38,898 nucleotides of DNA, from assembly GCA_001797675.1 (NCBI GenBank), contig MGQB01000022.1:1-38898 (forward strand). The letters are read 5' to 3'. The notes under the pieces were generated by a model, which had not been told where the DNA came from, made no database searches, and saw nothing but the letters and a program-made list of their open reading frames with translations. Shown here piece by piece: positions 32,278 to 38,898 of this stretch. The stretch is from Deltaproteobacteria bacterium RBG_13_43_22 (GTDB lineage Bacteria; Desulfobacterota; RBG-13-43-22). Each line of letters opens with the position of its first letter. Position 1 is the first letter of the stretch. Made by a program: the position numbers and the translations under genes.

Positions 32278-32320
32278 ATTATTTATTATATCAACCTCAT
32301 ATCCTTCTTTGGAGGGACCA

Positions 32321-33502
32321 GTGAAATACCTTGATGAGCTCGACCTCAAAAACAAAAGGCTCCTGATCAGGGTCGACTTCAATGTACCCCTGGATAAAAA
32401 TCTGAATATTACCGATGATACCCGTATCCGGGGGGTCTTGCCGACCCTTAATTATGCCCTGGATGAAAAGGCCAAGGTGATCCTATGTTCCCATCTGGGC
32501 CGCCCTAAGGGGAAAGTGGTCCCGGAGATGAGTATGGTCCCGGTGGCCCGCCGTTTGAGCCAATTGATCCAAAAGGAAGTAAAGTTGGCACCGGATTGTC
32601 TGGGGCCTGAAGTTAAAAAAATGGTCGAAGGCATGAAGCCCGGGGATATTCTGCTCCTGGAAAACCTGCGTTTCCATCCTGAAGAGGAAAAAAACGACGA
32701 GACCTTCGGCCGGGAATTGGCTGAGCTATGTGATATCTACATCAACGATGCCTTTGCAGTGTCCCATCGGGCCCATGCCTCGGTGGTGGCTGTGGCCAAG
32801 TATGCCAAGGCCTCCGCAGCCGGATTCCTGATGAAAAACGAATTGAAATTCTTTCATCAGTCTATGGAAAATCCGGCCCGGCCTTTTGTGGCCATTATCG
32901 GAGGCGCAAAGGTGAGCAGTAAGCTGGGGGCCCTTGAAAACCTGTTAACCCATGTGGATAAGATGATTATCGGTGGGGCCATGGCCAATACCTTTCTGAA
33001 AAGCATCCATTATGAGGTCGGCAAGTCTCTGGTGGAAGGAGACCTGACCGATATGGCGTCAACCTTGATGGGAAAGGCTAAAGACCTGGGGGTTAAGTTT
33101 TTTATTCCCATCGATTGTGTGGCAGGCAAAAGCCTTGATGCCCAGGCCGAAACCAAAATCACTACGGTCCAGGAGGTCCCCAGGGACTGGATGATCCTGG
33201 ATATCGGACCGGCCACTTCGCTCCTTTATTCCGAGGCCTTGCAGGATGCCAAGACGATTATCTGGAACGGTCCCATGGGGGCTTTTGAGATGGAGGCCTT
33301 TTCGCAGGGAACCATGAACATGGTTCATACCGTGGCCAATTCCGAGGCTCTGACGATTGTCGGCGGCGGCGATACAGATGTGGCTGTCCATAAGGCTGGT
33401 GAATCTTCTAAGATTTCCTATATTTCGACTGGAGGCGGGGCCTTTCTGGAACTTTTGGAAGGCAAGCAGTTGCCGGGGGTTTTGGCCTTGGAAAATAAAT
33501 AG
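32321..33502 (+). CDS. pgk: phosphoglycerate kinase
   Basis: Makes ATP from 1,3-bisphosphoglycerate in glycolysis, or runs in reverse in gluconeogenesis. The 393-residue protein starts [20 protein letters not shown] with RVDFNVPL, then [48 protein letters not shown] and [13 protein letters not shown]. The start is a GTG at 32321, placed 4 bases after GGAGGG; the TTG at 32309 lies inside the ribosome site. tpiA follows after a repeat-filled spacer, so the two glycolytic genes are likely one unit. Confidence 0.97.
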   Translation: MKYLDELDLKNKRLLIRVDFNVPLDKNLNITDDTRIRGVLPTLNYALDEKAKVILCSHLGRPKGKVVPEMSMVPVARRLSQLIQKEVKLAPDCLGPEVKKMVEGMKPGDILLLENLRFHPEEEKNDETFGRELAELCDIYINDAFAVSHRAHASVVAVAKYAKASAAGFLMKNELKFFHQSMENPARPFVAIIGGAKVSSKLGALENLLTHVDKMIIGGAMANTFLKSIHYEVGKSLVEGDLTDMASTLMGKAKDLGVKFFIPIDCVAGKSLDAQAETKITTVQEVPRDWMILDIGPATSLLYSEALQDAKTIIWNGPMGAFEMEAFSQGTMNMVHTVANSEALTIVGGGDTDVAVHKAGESSKISYISTGGGAFLELLEGKQLPGVLALENK

Positions 33503-33592
33503 AGTCAAAAAAACGTTCGTCGTTGCTTGTTCGACCCGTCTTAATTTTTAGGCCCCCGACTTCTGCTGGAGCGCAGGGTACAGATCTTTTAT
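33503..33592. other. spacer between pgk and repeat family 3
   Basis: The first 90 bases of the 278-base pgk-tpiA gap hold no gene, promoter or clear terminator that I can see. Confidence 0.3.
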
Positions 33593-33722
33593 TCCGAAAT
33601 TCGAAGCACTAAATCCGAAACAAGCACGAATACCCAAAATCCAAATGACTCAGATAAAAACTTTTTGAATTTTGAAATTGGGTTATTTGAATTTGTTTCG
33701 GATTTCGAGTTTCGAATTTGAA
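33593..33722. repeat. AT-rich palindromic repeat family 3, copy 2
   Basis: The left half carries AAATTCGAAGCACTAAATCC and the right half the complementary TTTCGGATTTCGAGTTTCG; with GAAACAA/TTGTTTC they fold into a long imperfect hairpin. Related to 26573-26740. It lies between pgk and tpiA in the direction of transcription. Confidence 0.65.
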
Positions 33723-33780
33723 CAAAGATTTCAAATATCTTTGGCCATCTATTAATCGAAGACCGTCGAGGAAAACACCT

Positions 33781-34548
33781 ATGAAAAATAAAAGCAGGCG
33801 CCCTTGGATAGGGGGAAACTGGAAGATGTTTAAAACGATCCCGGAGACCCTGGATTTTATCCGGGAATTGTTGGCGGGGATGCCGAATCCCATCCGGACC
33901 GAGGTGGTCATCGCACCCCCTTTCACTGCCCAGCATGCCCTGGGGCGGGAAATCCAGGGCGGCCCCGTTCAAATGGCGGCCCAAAATGTCCACTGGGCCG
34001 ATGAAGGGGCCTTTACCGGGGAAATTTCCACCCGGATGCTTCGGGATGCAGGCTGTGCCTATTGTATTATCGGTCATTCCGAACGAAGGCATTTGTTCGG
34101 AGAAACCGATGCCCAGGTCCGCCAAAAGCTTCTGGCCTGTTTGAAAGCGGGCTTGAAACCGGTCCTGTGTGTGGGAGAGACCTTGGAAGAACGGGAAGGA
34201 GACAAGATTCAGGACGTCATCACGCGTCAGGTCCAGGAGGCGGTCCAGGGGTTGTCTTTGGAAGATATGGCTCAGGGTGTGATTGCTTATGAACCGGTCT
34301 GGGCCATCGGGACCGGAAGATCGGCCACCCCGGCGGCGGCCCAGGAAGTCCATGCTTTTATTCGAAGATTGCTGGAGGACCGTTTTAATAAAACCCTTGC
34401 AATGGAGAAAAGGATTGTGTATGGTGGCAGTGTCACTCCGGAAAATATTCGGGACCTTTATGCCGAACCGGATATCGACGGGGCACTGGTAGGCGGGGCC
34501 AGTCTAAAACCGGAAAAATTTTTGGCCCTTATCAAGGAGGTTAACTGA
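33781..34548 (+). CDS. tpiA: triosephosphate isomerase
   Basis: Interconverts glyceraldehyde 3-phosphate and dihydroxyacetone phosphate. The 255-residue protein has the substrate-binding Asn-Lys of GGNWKM, the catalytic His in IIGHSERRHLFGE, catalytic Glu in AYEPVWAIGTGRSAT and the C-terminal YGGSVTPENI and DGALVGGASL. The start at 33781 is preferred over an earlier in-frame ATG that lies inside the repeat, since GAGG precedes it. secG follows after 9 bases. Confidence 0.97.
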   Translation: MKNKSRRPWIGGNWKMFKTIPETLDFIRELLAGMPNPIRTEVVIAPPFTAQHALGREIQGGPVQMAAQNVHWADEGAFTGEISTRMLRDAGCAYCIIGHSERRHLFGETDAQVRQKLLACLKAGLKPVLCVGETLEEREGDKIQDVITRQVQEAVQGLSLEDMAQGVIAYEPVWAIGTGRSATPAAAQEVHAFIRRLLEDRFNKTLAMEKRIVYGGSVTPENIRDLYAEPDIDGALVGGASLKPEKFLALIKEVN

Positions 34549-34557
34549 TAAATCTTT

Positions 34558-34929
34558 ATGGCAACTCTGACAACACTTATTCATATATTGGTATGTATGG
34601 CCCTGATCTTGATTGTTTTACTTCAGACCGGGAAAGGGGCCAGTATGGGGGCGGCCTTTGGCGGATCGAGCCAGACCATTTTCGGCAGCAGCGGGGCGGC
34701 GACGTTTTTGACCAAACTAACGACCGTGGCCGCTGCAATTTTTATGGTTACCTCTTTGCTCCTGGCTTTTATGTACGGACCCGGGTCGAGTTCCTCTTCG
34801 GTGGTTGGAACCCCTTCCGCGGCTACCCAAAAGCAATCAACCCCGACACAGACCCCTGCCGGTTCTCCTGTTACTCAAACTCCGGCCCCAACTGCCCCTG
34901 CGAGTCCGGCTAAGCCTGTCAGCAAATAG
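34558..34929 (+). CDS. secG: preprotein translocase subunit SecG
   Basis: A 123-residue SecG, the small stimulating subunit of the SecYEG channel. Two membrane segments (about 5-24 and 50-71) flank the typical LLQTGKGASMGAAFGGSSQTIFGSSGAATFLTKLTT loop. The C-terminal 45 residues are a low-complexity Ser/Thr/Pro/Ala/Gln tail. The order tpiA-secG-tRNA-Leu is common in Proteobacteria. It begins 9 bases after tpiA. Confidence 0.94.
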   Translation: MATLTTLIHILVCMALILIVLLQTGKGASMGAAFGGSSQTIFGSSGAATFLTKLTTVAAAIFMVTSLLLAFMYGPGSSSSSVVGTPSAATQKQSTPTQTPAGSPVTQTPAPTAPASPAKPVSK

Positions 34930-34942
34930 GGATATTTTATGT

Positions 34943-35028
34943 GCCGAAGTGGTGGAATCTGGTAGACACACCATCTTGAGGGGGTGGCGGGTAACTCCGT
35001 GCGGGTTCGAGTCCCGCCTTCGGCACCA
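34943..35028 (+). tRNA. tRNA-Leu(GAG)
   Basis: GCCGAAG (34943-34949) pairs with CTTCGGC (35018-35024), followed by A and an encoded CCA (35026-35028). The anticodon arm CCATC-TTGAGGG-GGTGG gives anticodon GAG, the long variable arm expected for leucine is present, and GGTTCGAGTCC forms the T-arm loop. It lies just after secG. Confidence 0.97.
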
Positions 35029-35055
35029 AATGTTTTTAACCGGGAAATGGGAAAC

Positions 35056-35385
35056 ATGAAAAACAAAAGAGTTGAATTGGGTTTTAATCTTCCCGTTAAA
35101 ATAGTTAAAAAACAAAAGTGGTATGTTGCCTCCTGCCCAATCCTGGATGTCTTTTCTCAGGGACCCACAGAAGATCAAGCCAAAAAAAACCTGAGGGAAG
35201 CCTTAACCGCTTTTTTGCTCTCTTGCCTTGAACGTAGTACCTTAGACACGGTATTGAAAGAATGTGGATTTCAACCCATAATAAAACCAGCCAAAAAAGA
35301 AAGTTTTATCTCCCAAGGGGACTATATTAATATTCCAATTCCATTTCTGGTTAAATCCAGGAATCCAGAGAATTGCCACGCCTAA
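35056..35385 (+). CDS. hicB: HicB-like antitoxin
   Basis: A HicB-type protein of about 109 residues: ELGFNLPVKIVKKQKWYVASCPILDVFSQGPTEDQAKKNLREALTAFLLSCLE is the RNase-H-like degenerate fold typical of the antitoxin ('y.a.cP.ldv.sqG.t.eeA..nl.eAl..fl'). It lacks a clear DNA-binding domain after residue 90. The start at 35056 (or 35047) has no strong ribosome site. It directly follows the tRNA-Leu gene and overlaps hicA by 13 bases, forming a HicB-first pair. Confidence 0.8.
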   Translation: MKNKRVELGFNLPVKIVKKQKWYVASCPILDVFSQGPTEDQAKKNLREALTAFLLSCLERSTLDTVLKECGFQPIIKPAKKESFISQGDYINIPIPFLVKSRNPENCHA

Positions 35386-35603
35386 CTCCCATCCATTGGA
35401 AGGTCCTGGAATGTATTTTTCAAAGAGCTGGATTTGTTTTTGACCGTCAAACAGGGGATCATCGGACTTATGTTCGAAAAGGCTCCCCAAGACCGATTGT
35501 AATTCCAACCTATCATGAAATTGATGTCGATATTATCCTTTCAAATTTGCGCACCGCCGGGATGTCGAGAGAGGATTATTTCAACTATTTAAAAGATTGC
35601 TGA
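35373..35603 (+). CDS. hicA: HicA mRNA interferase toxin
   Basis: A 76-residue HicA toxin with a double-stranded-RNA-binding fold. VLECIFQRAGFVFDRQTGDHRTYVRKG contains the catalytic histidine in GDHRTY, followed by IVIPTYHEIDVDIILSNLRTAGMS. It would cleave mRNA when free of HicB. It overlaps hicB by 13 bases and ends about 50 bases before the VOC gene. The pair lies immediately downstream of a tRNA gene, a common place for acquired DNA. Confidence 0.88.
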   Translation: MPRLTPIHWKVLECIFQRAGFVFDRQTGDHRTYVRKGSPRPIVIPTYHEIDVDIILSNLRTAGMSREDYFNYLKDC

Positions 35604-35651
35604 GGAATTAGATCAATCACCCAATGGAAATATTTTTTAGAGGAGGAAATC

Positions 35652-36239
35652 ATGATCCGATTTAACGGCATCAATCATCTGGCCATGGCCACCGGGGATA
35701 TGGACCGGACCGTCCGTTTCTGGCGGGACCTTTTAGGCATGCGGCTGGTGGCCGGATTGGGAAAACCCGGCTATCGTCATTATTTTTTTGAGATTTCCCA
35801 AACCGACCTGATTGCCTTTTTTGAATGGCCGGGAGTGGAACCGGTGGAGCCCAAGGACCACGGTTATCCGGTTAAAGGTCCTTTTATCTTCGATCATGTC
35901 TCTTTCGGGGTGGAGACGGAAGACGACCTGTGGGAAATCAAGGATAAATTGACGGCCGCCGGATTTGAGGTATCCGGGGTGATCGATCACGGTTTTATCC
36001 ATTCCATCTATGCTTTTGACCCCAATGGGATTCCCATCGAATTCAGCCACAATGTGGAGTCCGTCGATGTCCGCCGGGCCCCGAGCATGGCCGATTCGAT
36101 CCCGTCAAAGATTACGCTGGAAGGCCCGGTACCCAATCCCAAGGTCTGGCCGTCGGTTCAAGCACCTACGCCGAAGGACCAACGCAAAGTTTATCCCGGG
36201 GCCGGCAGCGAGCTTTTTCATGGGATCAAAAGGGAATAA
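35652..36239 (+). CDS. VOC (glyoxalase/dioxygenase-like) protein
   Basis: A 195-residue vicinal-oxygen-chelate protein. The opening INHLAMATGDMDRTVRFWRDLLGMRLV and the later FDHVSFGVETEDDLWEI, SIYAFDPNGIPIEFSHNVE show both beta-alpha-beta-beta-beta halves, with His8, His95-like and Glu in the metal-binding places. AGAGGAGG gives a clear ribosome site. The reaction is unknown; members include glyoxalases, dioxygenases and epimerases. Its last 60 residues, rich in proline, are outside the domain. Confidence 0.8.
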   Translation: MIRFNGINHLAMATGDMDRTVRFWRDLLGMRLVAGLGKPGYRHYFFEISQTDLIAFFEWPGVEPVEPKDHGYPVKGPFIFDHVSFGVETEDDLWEIKDKLTAAGFEVSGVIDHGFIHSIYAFDPNGIPIEFSHNVESVDVRRAPSMADSIPSKITLEGPVPNPKVWPSVQAPTPKDQRKVYPGAGSELFHGIKRE

Positions 36240-36244
36240 TCGGT

Positions 36245-36766
36245 CTATGGCTTGCTAATTTCCAACTGAAATTCGATATTCATGGCCGGAAAGATAAAGG
36301 CAAAGAGTTTCTCGTAATATCCGGGAAACCGATTGGCCAGGAAGGACACACCGTCTATCCGGTGAATCTTCCAGAAGTTGATCTTCACGTTAATTTTTTT
36401 AAAAAGGGCCGAAGTTTCGTAAGCATATTCGGAAAACCCGCCGCAGAAATAATCCAGGGATTGGCTATTGAAGAAGTGTTTGTGGGTGGGGTCCCCAAAG
36501 GCATGGGTGCTGGAAAAATGGGGGACCCGGAGAAATACCCGGGCGCCGTTTCGTCCGATCCGGTGGATCTCTTCCATGGTCCGGATTATATCGGCCACAT
36601 GTTCCAGCACATCGATCCCGTAAATCTGATCAAACTGATCCGCTTCAAAGGGATAGGGTAAGACATCCAGGTCATGGACAACATCGGCCTGGGATTTCGG
36701 ATTCCTGTCCAGACCGACGGCCCCGCTGATTTTCCGATTCCCGCAACCGATGTCCAGTATTTTCAT
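36245..36766 (-). CDS. class I SAM-dependent methyltransferase
   Basis: A 173-residue methyltransferase of the type-11 group: MKILDIGCGNRKISGAVGLD binds SAM, DVLPYPFEADQFDQIYGIDVLEHV is motif II-III, and MEEIHRIGRNGARVFLRVPHFSS follows. It lacks a membrane segment and no clear substrate domain is seen. Orphan methyltransferases of this type often modify polysaccharides or quinones, but nothing here decides. It converges with the VOC gene, the two stops being 5 bases apart. Confidence 0.8.
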   Translation of the reverse strand: MKILDIGCGNRKISGAVGLDRNPKSQADVVHDLDVLPYPFEADQFDQIYGIDVLEHVADIIRTMEEIHRIGRNGARVFLRVPHFSSTHAFGDPTHKHFFNSQSLDYFCGGFSEYAYETSALFKKINVKINFWKIHRIDGVSFLANRFPGYYEKLFAFIFPAMNIEFQLEISKP

Positions 36767-37028
36767 GAAGTCTTGCTTTGAAATGATTTCCTGTTTTTGC
36801 AGCCATGATGCAGAAAGAAAGAACCTGTCCGTTTCTCAGGAAAGGCAACAAACCTCGTCAATAACTCAGAAGGTATATTCAACATGGGATGTTGACCGGA
36901 AAGGGTGTATTTCTCCGATTGCTAGTAGTAACCACCTAAAATTCTATCCAAACTTCAACAATTTGTCAATATTATATTACATTTAACTCGATTTTATGGT
37001 ATATTTCGTGAAAACTACTTAATAACTT
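36767..37028. other. AT-rich gene-free region before the attC-like palindromes
   Basis: 262 bases, part of a 455-base stretch with no gene. A 78-codon frame from 36750 has no ribosome site or recognisable content. I see no clear promoter, only an AT-rich stretch at about 36960-37020 that borders the GC-rich palindromes sharply. Confidence 0.3.
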
Positions 37029-37201
37029 GTTCCGGCGCGCTACGCACGCCGGAACGGCGAGTTGCGCTTTGCGCCTCGCCCGATTTGTTCCGATGTGCGC
37101 TGATTCGCGCACCGGAACAAAATCGTTCGAGCGCATTCGTCCTCGGACTTGGCGAGCAAGCTCGCCAGCCCGATTACGAACCGCTCAACTCGCCGTTATG
37201 C
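37029..37201 (+). repeat. attC-like nest of GC-rich palindromes
   Basis: Several hairpins are packed in 173 bases: GTTCCGGCG/CGCCGGAAC (37029-37055), GGCGAG/CTCGCC (37056-37080), GATTTGTTCCG/CGGAACAAAATC with an inner GTGCGC/GCGCAC (37082-37124), GGCGAGC/GCTCGCC (about 37151-37166), and an outer perfect 12-bp pair AACGGCGAGTTG (37053-37064)/CAACTCGCCGTT (37186-37197). It ends GTTATGC (37195-37201), which resembles the 3' core of integron attC sites, and an AT-rich orphan gene begins 20 bases later. The shape and position fit an attC of a gene cassette; the 5' core is a poor match, so this is unproven. No integrase is in the window. Confidence 0.45.
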
Positions 37202-37221
37202 ACTATAGGGCATAGAGACTA

Positions 37222-38163
37222 ATGAAAAAAGATGAATACAGAAACGGTTTATTGGAACAGCTTGATACAATATTTTCAGAAGTATCAAAGATGAAGAATC
37301 TCTCAATAATTTTAGATAAAGTCTGGCGCGATACTATTCAGGAAGAGATAATCCAAGCCGACTTGGAACCTGTATTTAAAAGTGATAAGGCATGGATGTT
37401 TTTTGAGTTAATTCATTGGTTAAGAGGTGCTGGCTGGTTCGAAGAAGGACAAAAATTACTTTTTGAAAGAAAAGAATCAGAGTTAAGCAATGGTCAAAAA
37501 ATGGCATTAGCGTTTTTAGGGCCAGATCCACTCAAAGTCTTGTTACCTGTTTTAGAAAAAAGATTAAATTCTTATTTTACTAGCGGCTTAAATTCCCAGC
37601 TCCTTAAGGACAAATTTAATTTATTGATAAAAAACCGTTTTTCGAAAGCTTTTTTTAACTATCTTTTTGAAATACTGGCTTTAGGTTCCTTTTCCAGTTG
37701 TGGTCTATTAAAAGGAATTGAAATACCGGTAGGAACTCAAGGAAGCACATTTGATGGCTTAATTGAAATAGACTGCCGGTCTATTTATACTGAAGTTACC
37801 CTTACTACCCAAGATATCCTATCTCCATTTCCGGGTATTCATTCAGCTTCTCCAGACGTTCTATACAACCAAGTTTTATATAAAATTGAAAAAAAGGTAG
37901 CTGACTCTAGACAAATAGCATTGGTTAAATCCTCACCTTCTTTACTAGTTATTGGAAGAAACCCAAGAGGTGCTGACCAAACAATCTCCGACTTAGTTAT
38001 AAAGAACTGTTTTGATAATTCTAAATTCCAAAAATTATCAGGGGTTATTGTTTCGGATTCCTGGAAATTTTTTGACGCCCAATTTTATAAAGGAACAAAT
38101 CCAGAAATAGAATTTTCCTCAAATGAAATAGATCAAATAAAAAGCTGCTTATGCAGTGAATGA
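37222..38163 (+). CDS. AT-rich orphan protein (313 aa), possible integron cassette gene
   Basis: I do not recognise a family. It is clearly richer in A and T than its neighbours, which suggests transfer. The N-terminal half is helical (LEQLDTIFSEVSKMKNLSII, FFELIHWLRGAGWFEEGQKL), and the second half is mixed alpha/beta. GSTFDGLIEIDCRSIYTEVT places Asp178 and Glu191 in a spacing reminiscent of PD-(D/E)xK nucleases, but the lysine is replaced by Thr193, and a later basic cluster (NPRGADQTISD) is not decisive; a nuclease fold is only a possibility. The start, ATG at 37222, has a weak ribosome site and lies right after the attC-like palindromes. Confidence 0.6.
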   Translation: MKKDEYRNGLLEQLDTIFSEVSKMKNLSIILDKVWRDTIQEEIIQADLEPVFKSDKAWMFFELIHWLRGAGWFEEGQKLLFERKESELSNGQKMALAFLGPDPLKVLLPVLEKRLNSYFTSGLNSQLLKDKFNLLIKNRFSKAFFNYLFEILALGSFSSCGLLKGIEIPVGTQGSTFDGLIEIDCRSIYTEVTLTTQDILSPFPGIHSASPDVLYNQVLYKIEKKVADSRQIALVKSSPSLLVIGRNPRGADQTISDLVIKNCFDNSKFQKLSGVIVSDSWKFFDAQFYKGTNPEIEFSSNEIDQIKSCLCSE

Positions 38164-38202
38164 TTTTGCCAATTAGATTACAGATTACATAACCTGTCAC
38201 TG

Positions 38203-38228
38203 GTGCCGACCTGAAAAGCAAGCGGCAC
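38203..38228 (+). other. short hairpin after the orphan gene
   Basis: GTGCCG (38203-38208) pairs with CGGCAC (38223-38228) around a 14-base loop, in a short spacer that starts ATAACCTGTCAC. It could be a terminator-like structure or a small, degenerate attC; the expected 3' core GTTRRRY is not present. Confidence 0.3.
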
Positions 38229-38273
38229 AGTTCGGCGGTAGCCTAATAATAATTTAGAGGAGTTTTATTATCT

Positions 38274-38876
38274 ATGAAAGAGAAAATTTCTGGAGAGAAA
38301 AAATCAGGGGGAAAAAGCAAATCGTCACCGGAAAAAGTTTATAGAGAGTTATTAAAGGGCAAGACTGTGAATCTTGTAATGGAACATGAATTACACGGTT
38401 GCACACCGGAGATGATCGACTGGTGGTGGGATAATATGGATAACGAAAGTTACAAGTTATGGGATCCGAAGGATCATATTGCGCTGGAGTGGCAAATCCC
38501 GCCAATCAAGGTTGGACATGCAGGCGCCATCCATATGGCCTGCGAGAAGATCAGCGAGATGCCAGCCCATATTTTAAGGATACGCTGGGAGGAGCCGGAA
38601 GCAGCGCCCATCCGTACTATTTACAGCCATGTCAATGTGGGCAGTCCGCTTGGCCCCGGACATGAAGACATACCGATGGGCTGCGTGGTTCATGAATACG
38701 AAGGAACTTCTTACGGAACACGAATGCGCTCCACATTCGTTCTGCCAGAAATTGTGCCTCAGTTTTTTCTCGATAACTTGCGCAAGCATAATATTTCGGA
38801 AATGGGACAGTTACCTGTATTCCTCCCTCAACTATATAGGCAGATTCTACTTCAAAGTGCACCACTAAGAGCCTGA
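38274..38876 (+). CDS. DAPG-hydrolase-like (PhlG-type) protein, 3' end replaced
   Basis: A 200-residue reading frame related to 2,4-diacetylphloroglucinol hydrolase: HELHGCTPEMIDWWWDNMD, YKLWDPKDHIALEW, GHAGAIHMACEKI and GHEDIPMGCVVHEYEG are typical family segments with the metal-binding histidines and acidic residues. PhlG cleaves a carbon-carbon bond in DAPG; anaerobe relatives probably act on other aryl ketones. After GQLPVFLPQLY the frame passes at 38839 into the repeated block, and the last residues (RQILLQSAPLRA) come from it, so the natural C-terminus is lost or altered. AGAGGAG precedes the ATG. Confidence 0.75.
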   Translation: MKEKISGEKKSGGKSKSSPEKVYRELLKGKTVNLVMEHELHGCTPEMIDWWWDNMDNESYKLWDPKDHIALEWQIPPIKVGHAGAIHMACEKISEMPAHILRIRWEEPEAAPIRTIYSHVNVGSPLGPGHEDIPMGCVVHEYEGTSYGTRMRSTFVLPEIVPQFFLDNLRKHNISEMGQLPVFLPQLYRQILLQSAPLRA

Positions 38877-38898
38877 CAGAAGACCGCATGAGGGGTCT
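38839..38898 (+). mobile_element. probable insertion-sequence end (right edge)
   Basis: This is the exact reverse complement of 23-82. It follows immediately after unique coding sequence of the DAPG-hydrolase-like gene. The two ends of the window therefore read into the same sequence in the same orientation relative to the unique DNA. The simplest reading is two copies of one element at which the assembly stopped; see 1-82. Confidence 0.55.

Noticed and set aside
34837..35178. Reading frames across the tRNA-Leu gene
   Set aside because: They run through the tRNA and secG on either strand, with no ribosome site or family motif.
36750..36986. A 78-codon frame upstream of the attC-like palindromes
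   Set aside because: It begins inside the start region of the methyltransferase on the other strand and has no ribosome site or family pattern.
38190..38250. A second attC site after the orphan gene
   Set aside because: A small hairpin and ATAAC are present, but the 3' core GTTRRRY is missing, so it is recorded only as a hairpin.
1..38898. The whole window as the cargo of a composite transposon
   Set aside because: It contains core genes (pgk, tpiA, secG, sucCD, a tRNA gene) in ordinary arrangement. Assembly stopping at two copies of an insertion sequence explains the inverted ends better.
1..38898. CRISPR array
   Set aside because: No regularly spaced direct repeats with unique spacers were found; the repeats present are dispersed palindromes.

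Overview
The window looks like a contig from an anaerobic deltaproteobacterium (Desulfobacterota or a relative), probably assembled from a metagenome. This is inferred from gene content and style: a nearly full hydrogenase-maturation set (hypA, F, C, D, E), a proton-pumping pyrophosphatase, a phenylacetate-CoA ligase beside a PC4-like protein, succinyl-CoA synthetase, a FecR/OmpA/CHASE2-HD-GYP signalling operon, several two-component proteins and several toxin-antitoxin pairs. Many intergenic regions hold dispersed palindromic repeats. No taxonomic marker is present, so this is an inference.

Layout. 1-82 and 38839-38898 carry the same 60 bp in inverted orientation. They look like copies of one insertion-sequence end: they cut off a histidine kinase at the left edge and the last few codons of a DAPG-hydrolase-like gene at the right edge. 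83-5166 is a signalling and defence-like island: truncated kinase, AbrB/PIN pair, a decayed second kinase C-terminus, MntA/HepT-type pair, then a response-regulator receiver domain fused to a degenerate aldehyde dehydrogenase, followed by a decayed second copy of that gene's 3' end. 5397-13384 holds a secreted C69 peptidase, an epoxide-hydrolase-like protein, a LUD protein with a GAF histidine kinase, a thioesterase, lgt and a small secreted protein. 13843-17010 is a FecR-OmpA-CHASE2/HD-GYP operon for envelope-linked c-di-GMP signalling. 17031-23771 is a leftward hyp operon (A-F-ATP-grasp-C-D-E) with a good promoter at 23833-23861. 24360-29651 holds a membrane protein with a cysteine-rich tail, queH, sucDC, paaK and a PC4-like gene. 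30129-34929 is core energy metabolism (hppA, pgk, tpiA, secG). A tRNA-Leu(GAG), a HicBA pair, a VOC protein, a methyltransferase, an attC-like nest of palindromes with an AT-rich orphan gene, and the truncated DAPG-hydrolase-like gene complete the window.

The most unusual things are (i) the receiver-ALDH fusion with its neighbouring kinase, both followed by degraded second 3' ends; (ii) a family of about 210-230 bp elements (three copies: 11120-11332, 19757-19963, 24028-24255) whose roughly 30-bp terminal arms pair within each copy but differ between copies, with a shared core, which suggests selection for a folded structure; (iii) a second family of about 127-bp palindromic elements (5226-5352, 18093-18217, 23300-23426) that also keeps an internal stem while its sequence changes; and (iv) the placement of members of both families inside the hyp operon. 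All functional statements come from reading motifs by eye; no database search was possible.
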